Of a DNA stretch of 64,000 nucleotides, positions 1 to 10,618 are shown piece after piece. The stretch's first letter is position 1; each line of letters starts with the position of its first letter. Both the position numbers and the translations under genes were made by a program. Origin of the DNA: Siphonodentalium dalli (taxonomy: Eukaryota; Mollusca; Scaphopoda; Gadilida; Siphonodentaliidae); contig CP136064.1 of assembly GCA_032622095.1 (NCBI GenBank), positions 127,895,605 to 127,959,604 of the forward strand, in the 5' to 3' direction. The notes under the pieces are model-generated. The model ran no database searches. It was not told the origin of the DNA and was given only the letters and a program-made list of their open reading frames with translations.

Positions 1-244
1 TATATGTTGTTTATGTATATATGTAGTGATGGCAAACAACCGGCAAATTGAGGGACTGATATAGTTCTACAAAGATATCATAACCACACAAAAAAATCCG
101 CAAATGGTGGAGGGGGGCTATATATGCAGCTAAATCGAACCCAATCAACTATAGCCAATTCCCAATACTGCTGCTTCAGAGCAAGTTAGTGTTTTTGTTG
201 TATTTGCAATAAAACAAGAGATATATAATAAGAGAACGAGCACA

Positions 245-250
245 TTTATT
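245..250 (-). terminator. Poly(A) signal of nanos copy 1
   Basis: AATAAA on the minus strand, about 205 nt past the stop codon. It predicts a single-exon transcript of about 0.9 kb from 1119 to roughly 225. Confidence 0.55.
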
Positions 251-453
251 ACTGAAAATATAAACATCATTCATTCATATAACATTGACATAATATATAA
301 CATTGGTTCCATGCAAGGAATCAGTTCAATCACATGTAGTAAGCACTATACATATATGCACACTGGCAAGCACGGGAACGGATTTGCACTGTATTGAACA
401 TATTTTTGGTGTACGGTTGAGACGTACGAATCTCTTCAGTCTCAGTCATAGAA

Positions 454-1035
454 TCACATGAAGGATCGGGTATTTCCGCCGTAGTTTTGAGGACAGTACT
501 TGATTGTGTGAGAATCGTCCCCAGTCTTCCTGCAGATAGGACAAACGTACCGTCTCAGAATGGGACACGTGGTTTTGCCGGCCGAGTTCTTCAGCACGTG
601 GCTGGAGTACACTTCTACGTCTTCGCCGTTGTTTCTGCAGAACACGCACAGAGGCTTTCTTGCCTTCTTGTTCTTAGACGCCACATATTCCTGGAGAACG
701 TCACCGGAACACTGAACGTCACTTTCGTCGAGCGAGAGAAGTGTTGCGTCGAGGGTTTTGTAACTTCGTGCGGCTGACTGATACACGTCGAAATCATCGA
801 GGTCGGTTTCAATGCCGTTGCGACGAAATTCGTCGTATGCGTTGCATCTTGGGTTGTCGAGCTCCAGCAGATCGTTGGTGTGGTCGATGGTAGTAGGCAT
901 CGTTGCTGATATGTCCTTGAGAATTGTGAACGGACTGTAAATGACGGTTGTCTTGCTTTCAGCTCTTGGAACGTAATTTCCGAATGGGTTCAAACTAACG
1001 AACATTTCTTCGGTATCATCAAGGAAGAATTCCAT
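454..1035 (-). CDS. nanos: Nanos-type zinc-finger translational repressor, copy 1
   Basis: A 193-aa protein. The C-terminal Nanos zinc finger is complete: C130-x2-C133-x12-H146-x10-C157, then C165-x2-C168-x7-H176-x4-C181, with the family signature TIKYCPQN. Known Nanos proteins act in germ cells, bind mRNA with Pumilio and recruit the CCR4-NOT deadenylase. The N-terminal 120 residues are acidic and show no motif I recognise. The frame stays open upstream to 1287, but only from a GTG; I chose the ATG at 1033-1035 because it has A at -3 and G at +4 and lies about 85 nt downstream of the predicted transcription start. The other in-frame ATG (1177-1179) lies upstream of that start. No intron is visible. 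Copy-specific residues are Y33, P62 and A125. Function is known for the family and inferred here. Confidence 0.93.
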   Translation of the reverse strand: MEFFLDDTEEMFVSLNPFGNYVPRAESKTTVIYSPFTILKDISATMPTTIDHTNDLLELDNPRCNAYDEFRRNGIETDLDDFDVYQSAARSYKTLDATLLSLDESDVQCSGDVLQEYVASKNKKARKPLCVFCRNNGEDVEVYSSHVLKNSAGKTTCPILRRYVCPICRKTGDDSHTIKYCPQNYGGNTRSFM

Positions 1036-1115
1036 TGTAAAAACTGTTGAGTAAAACTGAGTCTGGATACTGAATGTGATGGTACTAGTTATCGTATGGT
1101 AATGGTTGTGAGAGC

Positions 1116-1150
1116 GAATGACATTTGCAGCCTGTACCGGTCTATTTATT
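1116..1150 (-). promoter_or_regulatory. Core promoter of nanos copy 1 (TATA + initiator)
   Basis: On the minus strand AATAAATA lies at 1150-1143 and an initiator-like TCATTC at 1121-1116. The distance from the TATA start to the presumed +1 A (about 1119) is about 31 nt, the canonical spacing. The resulting 5' UTR would be about 85 nt. The arrangement is identical in all five copies. This is a motif-based prediction. Confidence 0.6.
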
Positions 1151-1287
1151 ACACTCTGGGCGTCCCCCAGTTGGTGCATGGGGGTTGACACCTGGTCAAC
1201 TCCATTGGGCTTCGTTGAAAACCTTTCATGATATTCTAGCCAATCGCGTATCAGCGTTGTGAAAACATATAGTAAGCTAGTTACCAC

Positions 1288-1520
1288 CGCAATTGATTAA
1301 TTTGAATGTTGTTTTATCGTCGCTGAACATCACAGGAACCAAAAATGTCTCCATCGACGCCGAAAGTCGGTAAGAACATTATCAACGGATGGTACAATGG
1401 ATGGTACATCTAATTATACACAGTTGCACACACATATCTAATATTGTTGCAATATAAAATATAAAAAAGACGTGATTATGAATATATTATTCGAAAAAAC
1501 ATATTTAACAAATAACAAGA
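1288..1520. other. Upstream flank of nanos copy 1
   Basis: About 230 bp conserved upstream of every nanos copy (equivalents begin at 14,214, 23,619, 32,819 and 43,987). On the plus strand it holds an eight-codon ATG frame (1345-1369) running into a donor-like GTAAG at 1370. No partner exon is recognised, so I do not call a gene. A TGGTACAATGGATGGTAC imperfect repeat follows near 1,391. Confidence 0.5.
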
Positions 1521-1856
1521 AATTCAATTAATTGAGGAAAAACACCCACTGTCCCGAGTGGTATTGATAAGCTATTGGAGGGTGTTCCACTTCGCATGCA
1601 AAATAGCAAAATATTATTAATTGATGACTGATGTACATGTACAGTACACACATAGTAATAACAATTAACGTTATGATTTGAAACTAACCATGATAGGATA
1701 TTGACAGTAAGGTGGTATTAACTACTACGAGTGGTATTAGTAATAATAGTACCATTCTAGCATAATATATGTGTACATGATGTATGGGAAATATTAAAGG
1801 ACAAAACAATAGTTACAATACAATTAGAATTTTTTTTTTAATTAATCGCAAGAAGA

Positions 1857-2340
1857 GCTAATTGTGCTTATGCACAATAAGGGAATCTCTATTGTGCTTA
1901 AGCGCAATAAGGATATATTTAACTGTGCTTAAGCGCAATAATGGAATTTACAAATTGCGCTTATATAATAAAACCCAATAAGGAATCTCTTAATAAGGAA
2001 TATATTATATATAGTACATAAACTCCCTATAATTCAGGTGGTGTAGTCCATCTCCATGGTACAATGGGTGGAACAAATATAGGATTATTCTACTATTCGC
2101 ACAAGGGTGATCTAATGAGAGATATTAATTGCGCTTAAGTGCAATATTGATGTAATTTCGCTTACGTGTAATAAGGAATGTCTTATTACACTTAAGCGCA
2201 ATAAGAATATTCCTTATTGCACAGGAATATCACATTGTGTTTAAGCGCAATAAGGTATCTCTAACTGCGCTTAAGCACAATAACTGAAGGAATATGCTTA
2301 TTGGGCTTGAGCTCAATTAGAGATTCCTTAAGTTATTGCA
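1857..2340. repeat. Cluster of diverged palindromes (TTGCGCTTAAGCGCAA type)
   Basis: At least eight degenerate copies of a 16-20 bp palindrome centred on GCTTAAGC, usually followed by TAAGGAATAT. Examples are ATTGTGCTTAAGCGCAAT near 1,891 and ATTACACTTAAGCGCAAT near 2,185. Spacing is irregular (about 35-50 bp, with a gap at 1,970-2,130). Confidence 0.75.
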
Positions 2341-2679
2341 GTTAATCGAAATTGTCTATTAAATGTCAAGTTGGTTTCCCATAGAGATCATCAACGATGT
2401 CTATGCGCAAGGGACCTACGCCAGTCTTCTCTGGTGGGATTCCAATGTTGGCTTATTAAATATGCACATATGCTTAAGATACAGTCGTGCGCGAAGCGTG
2501 CTCCCGTAGGTCGGGTTTTGTATCCCAGTGAATTAAAATATCATTGAAATAATCGGTCCCCCCCCCCCATCCAATAAACATCCATATATTGAATATACAT
2601 GTTTTTGGAGCAGAATTAGATAGTCCATATTGGACGCCATCATGGAATTTAATTTTTTTATTTAATTTTCACACATAGT
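2341..2679. other. Non-coding interval of the unit-1 insertion
   Basis: No gene or recognisable repeat apart from a C9-10 run near 2,560. AT-rich. Confidence 0.5.
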
Positions 2680-2995
2680 TATTAGTTATGTGGATGGCGT
2701 TCTCATTAAACATCACACCCGTATATTGATTATGTGGATAGAGTTATCATTAAACCTCACATCCTTATATTGGTTACAGTAATGCCCAAAGTAATTGACC
2801 ACTTAACCAGAGCAGAATTATTGGTAATTTTTCAGGATTTAAAATCCTGAAAAATTACCCATAATTCTGCTGTGGTTAAGTGGTCAATTACTTTGGACAT
2901 TACTGTATGTGGATGGAGTTATCATTACACCTCACATCCTTATATTGGTTAGGTTATGTAGATGTGAGTTATCATTAAACCTCACATCAGTGTGT
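2680..2995 (+). repeat. Short minisatellite, about 60-bp period
   Basis: Four imperfect copies of a segment containing TGGATGGAGTTATCATTA, CCTCACATCC and TTATATTGGTTA. They are split by the palindromic MITE at 2,777-2,905. Confidence 0.7.
2777..2905. mobile_element. 129-bp palindromic MITE, Tc1/mariner-like
   Basis: An almost perfect inverted repeat: CAGTAATGCCCAAAGTAATT at the left mirrors the right end, with the two arms meeting at TCAGGATTTAAAATCCTGA. Ends are CAGT...ACTG and the element is flanked by TA on both sides (2,775-2,776 and 2,906-2,907), as in Tc1/mariner MITEs. It has no coding capacity. It could fold into a long hairpin RNA. Confidence 0.82.
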
Positions 2996-3189
2996 TGGGG
3001 ATTTTGGACCTTGACTTGGGACCTTTGGTTTTTAACGCAACAAATGCGAGTACACCTTATACACAAGTTTCTTGGATAAGATGAGTTTGAAGCCTGCTTA
3101 CATTTCGAAATGTTGTCAGTTTTGTATCGTCTGCAGCAGAACTCGGCATGTTGAAGCAAAAGTTACAAGAGATAAAATATGTACGTAAC

Positions 3190-4030
3190 GAGACTATAAT
3201 ACAAATGAAAAAATAAATTGAGGGAGGAGTGGGCGATACAGGGAACTAAGGGTTGAACCGATATAAATTTGTAGAGCGATAACGACCAATGTTGACATAT
3301 CATGCATCTCAACACTACTGTTGCAACAAGGCTATAAAATGGGGGGGGGGGGGGTTGTAATAATCTTCGTTATCTCTATATAGTGCCAGAATAGTCATTT
3401 ATGGACTTCTATAGTGGTACAATGCAAATTGGAATCAAATGATAAAAATATGTATGTAACACAACTACGGTATACCGATGAAAATAATTTAGGCCGGGTT
3501 TAGATGTTGGGTTGGTTAAATAGACTCGGAGAAAAAGGGGAACGATGAACTGACATAAATTAGTAGAGCGATAGCGATCAATGTTGCCATGTGATGCATC
3601 ACGACTGTACTGTAGCGGCAATGATATAAAATTGGGGGGGGGGGGGGTCTGAAATTATCTCTTACTCTATAGATGGCACCAGGATTATATAGAAAGGAAT
3701 AGCAATTGATATACGTATACCGTATACTATAGTAATACCATAGACATATAAGTAAAATTATCACGTGATAAAATATTACGTAACTTGACTATAGCGATGA
3801 AAAAAAAAAAAATTGGACCGGGATTAGAGGTTCGGTTGGTTATATGTGGATAATTGGATATGGAATTCATACCGATGAGACGATAAAAATTAGTGGAGCA
3901 ATAAAGACCAATGTTGACACTTAGTCAGGCTACATGGGGGTTGATACGATAGACCAAAATAAATTTGTCGGGTGATAATGACCAATGTTGACGTATAAAG
4001 TAACGAGACTGTACTGTCGCACAATTATCA
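3190..4030 (+). repeat. Diverged ~300-bp direct repeats with G runs
   Basis: A segment containing GAGCGATAACGACCAATGTTG recurs near 3,272, 3,563, 3,890 and 3,968 with variable divergence. Two copies end in runs of about 12-13 G (near 3,342 and 3,637). Non-coding. Confidence 0.6.
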
Positions 4031-4106
4031 GGTAGAACCTGTCAAATATGGACTCTGTTGGCCAATATGGAACAGCTCAGAAAACATTCGCAGGGCCCTA
4101 AAATTT

Positions 4107-4627
4107 ATTATTTAACATGGGATCTGCCATTAAAATTGATTTATGTCGATAAAATTCTTATTTTTCAAAATTTTAAGCTGAGACTTGGTGTGTCTGTGTG
4201 GAATACTTATATATTCCTAAAATGACAGGGTACAGCACGTAATTATTTTTTAGATGGAAGAAATTAATTTTTTTCGATGATAAATTTTAACATGGGATTT
4301 GCTATTCAAATCGATTTATGTCGATAAAACTCTTATTTTTCAAAATTTTAAGCTGAGACTTGGTGTGTCAGCGTGGAATACCTATATATTCCTAAAATGA
4401 CAGGGTACAGCACGTAATTATTTTTTAGAGGGAAGAAATTATTTTTTTTCAATGATAAATTTTAACACGGGATTTTCCCATTCAAATCGATTTATGTCGA
4501 TAAAACTGTTATTTTTCAAAATTTTAAGCTGACACTGAGGTATGTCTGCGTGGAATACTTATATATTCCTAAAATGACAGGGTCCAGCACGTAATTATCT
4601 TTTAGATGGAAGAAATTGATTTGTTTC
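4107..4627 (+). repeat. Tandem repeat, ~176-bp period, about three copies
   Basis: AATGACAGGG recurs at 4,221, 4,396 and 4,573, each followed by a GCACGTAATTATTTTTTAGA-like run and then GATTTATGTCGATAAAA. Divergence is low, so this is a recent local expansion inside the unit-1 insertion. Confidence 0.85.
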
Positions 4628-5465
4628 CATGATAAAAATCGAGCGTGTACTGTGCCGCAGGCAGTGTGCGCTCAAAATGTAAACAACTTTCTCAAGTGTC
4701 GTTTTGGTCAACATATCGCTTTCTCGACGGGGAGATCTGATCCGAATAATAGCTAAGATGTATTTAGATAGAATTATTGAAAGAATTTGACCGATTATTG
4801 TGCATTTTGACTCGAGAATCGAGTGGAGAATACGTTTAGTCAAACACGCGAATTCTGCCAATTGCAGTTGCAGACGAGCGCTGTCAGAATCAGATAATAC
4901 AGATTGACAACAAATGCAGGCCTGAAACTCACCTTTTTGGGAGGTAAATCCCACTTATTAGATATCAAAACAATCCTTCCTAAGCACATTCCACAAGTTG
5001 CTAATATCTTAGGACACAGTAACAGTCAAAATGAATGAATTTAAATCACGATTCCGAGACGAAGCGAGACATGTACTGTGTACGATTTTTGACTCATTTT
5101 GAGTCGCCTTGTTTTCGATGACGTCATTTGCGTTGCCCCCACAACCTTAACCCTTTCCAATTCCAGCGGCATTTCAATTGGTTGAAATTAAAAAATTCTC
5201 AAGTTCTAGCTCAACCTGAATCTAGTTACCCAATTGGTAGAATTACTTTAGCAGTACAATTTAGTTTTATCAATTATAACTATAATTTTATTGACGATAT
5301 GAGCTCAACATCATAATATGAAACTGTTTATGGCGGTGTTATCCAAACGTGTGCTTTGATAATGGTTATAATTTTATTTTGCGATCAAACGTCAGTGCAG
5401 CTCAGCAGAAACGCATAGGCACTATTTCAATTCAGCAGAAACGCATGAGTCCTACGATAATAGTA
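4628..5465. other. Non-coding interval of the unit-1 insertion
   Basis: No gene supported. The short open frame on the minus strand (4,595-4,954) resembles nothing I know and begins in repeat sequence. CAGCAGAAACGCAT occurs twice, near 5,402 and 5,433. Confidence 0.5.
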
Positions 5466-5503
5466 CACCCACTGAACGCGCTTCGCGCGTTGGTCAGTGG
5501 GTG
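5466..5503. repeat. Terminal hairpin of the unit-1 insertion
   Basis: CACCCACTG (5,466-5,474), an inner ACGCG/CGCGT stem around CTTCG, then CAGTGGGTG (5,495-5,503). This nested stem-loop sits next to the right edge of the insertion and is followed by a run of A. Confidence 0.8.
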
Positions 5504-5510
5504 AAAAAAA

Positions 5511-7562
5511 AATTAAAAACCTCATTGTGTATGAGCAGTTTGATAACAAAGCACATGAAACTGAGATGATATATATATGTCTCTCATAATTATGCATGTA
5601 CGTCTTTGCTGTTCCATTTGATTTATTACACTTTTGTGAATTTTTCCAACTGTGAACTTCAAATTAGTGGAGTAGATTTAAGTCCAAATTTCAAAGCAAT
5701 TGTTCAATTTGTAACTAAAGCATGAAAATTTGCACATATGTACATGTTCACATACTAATTGATATTGGATATGGAGCCACGCTGAAATATAACGTTAACA
5801 CCTCTTTTAAGGGGTTTTCCGAATTTAAAGAGCGTTTCGTGATTATATAATTTATTAAATGTCGCAATTAATCGTACCATGAAATACGTGATTTAAAATT
5901 CGGCATATACATTAAGTATGATTATGCGATATATAATGTCACATTTTTGGGGTAAAATTGTAACTCCCATCAAGATGGCCGTAAAAATGGTAGCCGTAAG
6001 TGGATTTTTCTTTTCACTAATATCTTAATGTAAACATATTTTATTCCAATCATAATAACATATATACATTTGACAAAGTGTTGACAATACAAACAGAATA
6101 GGATAAATGATTGTTGGATTGGAAAAGGGATTAAACAACAAGCCCAAGGGCTTTTGTTAAGTTTGCTCCCTTTTTTTTTCGCGCCCACTCTTCATTAAGT
6201 GTAGAGGGGGGTCAGACGGGAAGGAATGGAAATATTATAATAATAATAATAATAATAATAGTAATGATGATGTTATGATAGACAGGAAGATATATATATA
6301 TATATACATATATATATAGAGAGAGAGAGAAAGAGTGAAAGAAGACGGAAAGAGAGAGAGAGAAAAGAACATTAAATTTAACAGTGAAAAAAATGCGTTA
6401 AATTTTCATGAACACACGGCAATTGTAGCACTCCTCCTCTCCCTTTCTCCCTCTCTTTCTCCCCCTCACTCACTCTGTATCTCGCTCTGTCTCTCTGACC
6501 TCAGCAGATTCATCAATTTTCTACGATTATTAAAATCATCATTATCATGTTATACATATCCTGTCATTCATATCATGTACTCTTCAACTTGGCCTCTTAC
6601 CCTCTGCTCTTCTTTCTTATATAGTCAATGTCTTTTTCTTTTCTGATGAGATAACTCAACATATGTGATGACTCGATTGTTGTTAAATCCTCTTCAACCT
6701 CATCTATTCTAAATTATGTCATAAATAAACATTTGTAAAAAAAATATTATATATGTTCTTTGAGGGTAGAATTAAATATTGTTTAAACCAGACCTGTGCA
6801 AACTAAGTGAGGCATACCATGACTAATTAATATTTCAACTCAATGGAACCAAAATTGTCACTTGGTCTGAAAATGGCTGCCAAGATGGCGACCAAACATG
6901 GGAAATGGTAAATATTGACTCAGCATGCCATGTAATCGCTTACAAGTTGTGGTCGATGAATAAAATTGGCTATTCTGTCTTATATACTTTAAATTCTAAC
7001 ATTTCTGATGCACACTGGGTAAGTGTTAACAATGTGACCACTGAAATTACCAGAATTATTGGATTTTTCTATCACAAACTTAACATAAAAATTGGCAAAA
7101 ATTAACTTTTCAGGTTTTGGCCATTTATTCAAGTAAATGGAAGTATCTTTGGTATCAGAGATGTTTATTGTTTTAATCTGTCTTAAATGCGTCACACGAA
7201 TGTGTTTTTAGACAAAATTACTCAAGGTGGCTTCCAAAATGGCAACCAATTTGGGAAAACCAAAAAAGATGATTTTTTTTACATATATCCCGAACATTAT
7301 TCTGTTCCCAAGAGTTAGAAAATTATAACTCACTTGTTTATTACCATGTTATGCTTAATCCAATAACTACTACATGTTTCATTCTCTGAGGCATGACAAA
7401 TTCCTTTTAAATGATATACTGCAGTATGGAATTTTGCCAAAAATGTCTTCTGGGACTCTGGCCATATTTTTGAACGGAAATAGGCAGAACGTCTAAACGA
7501 AATTGAGTGAAACCATATTATGTGGCTACTCTCGACAATTAGCATGAACATCAACTTAATAT
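5511..7562 (+). repeat. Module A, unit 1 (contains LINE tail)
   Basis: Non-coding module shared by all units. Landmarks: CCACGCTGAAATATAACG, AAAGAGCGTTTCGTGATT, repeated (A)AGATGGC and AAAATGGC motifs, and ACTCAAGGTGGCTTCCAAAA. A second diverged version (module A') lies later in the same unit, and an inverted old copy at 61,620-62,830. Small frames here are not conserved as proteins. A LINE tail interrupts it at 6,027. Confidence 0.8.
6027..6360 (-). mobile_element. 5'-truncated LINE tail in module A, unit 1
   Basis: The left edge after ACTAATATCTT matches the empty site in unit 5 (44,741-44,752). Minus-strand features match the LINE 3' UTR at 56,090-56,432: a CT-rich tract, CCGTCTGACC, AGCCC-GGGCTTGTTGT and an end in AATATGTTTACA. 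(TAA)n near 6,238, (TA)n near 6,291 and (GA)n near 6,319 belong to its 3' UTR region. The right edge is blurred by a purine tract. Confidence 0.72.
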
Positions 7563-9003
7563 ATGGTGTATGTTTTTTTGCCGAATAACCCTAAAATGTC
7601 AATGTCAAGATCCATGACGAATTTCATAATGATCCTATCAAAGGTACGTCTTGTAGCCTTTGCCAAAGGATTTAGTCATGCAAAGAGTAAAATCCAAGAT
7701 TGCTGCCATGCTTTATGGCCGAATGACCCCAACATGACTCGTTTCCATCTACATGTCAATGTCAACGCCCATGACAAATTTCATAATGATCCAACCAAAG
7801 GTATGACCTGTAGCCCGTGCCAAAGGATTTAGTCAGGCAAAGAGTAAAATCCAAGATGGCTGCCAGCGGCCATGTTTTATGGCCGAATGACCCCAAAATG
7901 AATTGTTCCCATCTGAGATCAGCTGAGATCAGTCTCCTACCCAGGATTAACCGCTGCCCGCGCCCATATGCAATTAAAAAAACATTTGATAGCTTCCATC
8001 TAGTAGATAAATATCAAGATTAATATGAAGTTTGGTGGTGATCGGCTGAGGGGAGTGGACTGTAGGGTGTGCGAAAGGATTTAGTCATGCAAAGAGTAAA
8101 ATCAAAGATGGCTGCCAGCTGACATGTTTTATGGTCGAATGACCCCAAAATGACTCATTTCCAATTTACGTGTCAATGTTAGCATCCATGATGATCAGAC
8201 GAAAACTCCGGCCTGTAACCCGTGCTAATGGATTGAATTTTGAAATCCAAGATGCCGCTGCCGGCCATATGTTTTTGCCGAATGATCCCAAAATGACTCG
8301 TTCCCATCTACAAATTTCATAATGATCCGATCAAAGGTACGACTTATAGCCTGTGCCAAAGGATTTAGTCATGCAAAGAGAAAATCCAAGATTGCTGCCA
8401 GCGGCCATGTTTTATGGCCGAATGACACCAACATGAATCGTTCCCATCTACATGTCAATGTCAACGCCCATGACAAATTTCATAATGATCCGACCAAAGG
8501 TATGACCTGTAGCCCGTGCCAAAGGATTTAATCAGGCAAAGAGTAAAATCCAAGATGGCTGCCAGCGGCCATGTTTTGTGGCCGAATGACCCCAAAATTA
8601 CTTGTTCCCATCTACATCGCAGTGTTAACATCCATGACACATATCATTATTATCAGACCAAAGGTATGACCTGCAGCCCATGCCAAACAATTTAGTCATG
8701 CAAAGAGTAAAATCCAAGATGGCGGCCGGCGGCCATGTTTTATAGCTGATCGACCCCAAATTTACTCGTTCCCATCTACATGTCAATATTAACATCCATG
8801 ACAAATTTCATGATGATCAGGCAAACTGTAGGATCTGTATCCCGTGCTAATGGATTGGAATTTGAAATACAAGATGGTCACTGGCAGCCATGTTTTTTTT
8901 CTTCGAATGACCCCAAAATGACTCGTTCCCATTTATATGTCAATGTCAACAGCTATGACAAATTTTATAATGATCCGACCAAGGGTACGACCTGTAGCCC
9001 GTG
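7563..9003 (+). repeat. Satellite S, unit 1
   Basis: About nine monomers of roughly 160 bp; starts of the ATCCAAGAT block fall near 7,692, 7,850, 8,248, 8,384, 8,549, 8,711 and 8,868. Each monomer carries CCAAGATGGCTGCC (or a variant), the inverted pair GGCCAT-GTTTT-ATGGCC, GACCCCAAAATGACTCGTTC and CCATGACAAATTTCATAATG. The frames it contains lie in several phases and are not genes. CCAAGATGGC resembles the YY1 site (established motif AAGATGGCGGC). Confidence 0.85.
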
Positions 9004-9307
9004 ATAAAGGAAATTGTTGACGAATCACACACGCACACGCACGACGGATACCAAGCCATGGCAATAGCTCAAACTCTACAAAGTAAAGTTGAGCTAAAAA
9101 TGTTATATTTAATTAAGAAAAGACACACACCGGCAACGTTTCTGGCAGGGAGTGGAGCGAGGCAGTCATCATTTGCTTTGTCTGTATTAGTTCCTCTCTG
9201 TCAGACGTTAACACGAGTGAGTTGTGTGGTCGCGACTTCGGTTGCAGCTGCCCTCGTATTAATGCCGGCCGGAGTGAGACGGTTTTGGATTAGGCTCAGG
9301 ACGGATT

Positions 9308-10576
9308 ATGGAGCTAATCCCCGACGCCGCGTTAGCTGCAATGCAAAGAAGCCAAATTGTGGACACTGTTAGTTGGAATCTCCAAGCTAACATGGGCTAT
9401 TTGGTTCTTTGCATTGCATTCCGGACAGAGGATGCTGGTATCCAGAGGTCTTCTGCCCGGGACAGGAACGCCGAGACCAGCCGTAACATGAAGAAGAAGA
9501 TGAAGACAGCGCCTCCGAAGAGAAAGACACCAGCTCGACGGAGAAGGGACGCCGCCAGGCGGGCGAAGTGGAAGAAGGGGTGACCGTTGATCTGCCGGTA
9601 ACCCCTCCCCGTGTGGTTCAGCCGTCCAGCGTCACAGCCGGCAGGTCGGAGTTAGTTTAAACATATTTTATTAGCAAAAATAGCTAATTGGATTGGGGCA
9701 CAAGTTATTGCTAACTTAATGACGCCCCGTTCCAACAAACAATTGGCAATTAACAAAAGGAGTTAGGCTTCCTGCCTGCAATACATATAATATATAGGTA
9801 TACAAAGAACACTTGTATGATATATTAATTAAGATAAAATCGGGAATACACATTAGGATGTCAAAGGATATGTGTATTGTTTGCGTCAGTATGGGAGGGT
9901 ATGAGATGTGAACCGTCGATCGATGATGTGATATTTGTCTTATAAGTATATGTTCAATCTTTCGGTCGGTTTGATATATTATTAATCATTAAATCGGTGT
10001 GTTTCCATAATGTACTTTTGAGCAACAATGAATAGCTTGTAATTTAGGTCGGAGTTGTCTGAGAGACGCCCAGACGACCCGACCTGCATGGAGACGGGCC
10101 ACACCAGACCAGCTAGCATGGACTCCGTTGATCTGCCGAAAGTCCCTGCTGTCGTCACGGAGGCAGGTGGAGACAGGGACGCGGACACCACCCCCGATGT
10201 TCCTGCCGCCAGCTTTGACGTGGAGATGGAAACACCACCCAGCCATTCCCCACAAGGGACGGAAACCACCACCTCCGTGAGGCTCCGTCCCTCCGACGCC
10301 GAAGTGTGACGAGGAGCCGGCGCCACTAACACAGCACCAAATAGAACAAGAACGTGATGCCATCAAAGAAGCGATTTATCACCACCACGCAGCAGGAAAG
10401 TCGTATCCACTCACCATACAAGAACTCTTCATGTGTATTGGGATCGACTGGATTACAGAGGACCTGACAAGCAGGACCCTGCACATATGACGGCCTCTGT
10501 AACCCCAGCAAACCGAATTATTTTAACCAGCACACTGCCTGCGGCCAGTAGCTCCGATTCAGACACCACCACCACC

Positions 10577-10618
<42 letters not shown>

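Larger units (their letters stand above)
1521..5510. mobile_element. 4-kb insertion found only in unit 1
   Basis: Units 2, 3 and 5 pass directly from the nanos upstream flank into module A, whereas unit 1 has about 4 kb here. CACCCACTG at 1,543-1,551 and its complement CAGTGGGTG at 5,495-5,503 lie close to the two edges, and the 3' side ends in a hairpin. The interior is a patchwork of non-coding repeats (entries below) and has no long frame. It could be a non-autonomous DNA transposon that collected other repeats, or a segment transposed by recombination. The exact edges are blurred by A-rich sequence. Confidence 0.55.

Noticed and set aside
454-1287. Longer nanos protein of 277 residues
   Set aside because: The extension starts at a GTG, contains the likely TATA box and initiator, and has no conserved motif. 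Only the ATG at 1033-1035 has a good context.
1345-1369. Small first exon with GTAAG donor on the plus strand
   Set aside because: Eight codons only, no identifiable second exon; kept as a note in the flank entry.
6335-6646. Ser/Leu-rich frame in module A (five similar copies)
   Set aside because: Translation of a CT-rich tract; tract length changes between units without regard to frame.
7563-8531. Repeated frames reading GHVLWPNDPKM in satellite S
   Set aside because: They occur in different phases of a 160-bp repeat whose length is not a multiple of three; no start or domain logic.
9001-9372. 123-codon frame before gene B (also 39,242-39,613)
   Set aside because: It starts with GTG at a satellite edge, is stopped earlier in units 2 and 3, and overlaps gene B in another frame.
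9989-10366. Antisense frames over gene B (about 116-188 codons)
   Set aside because: They run through the LINE and mirror the codon bias of the plus-strand gene; shadows.
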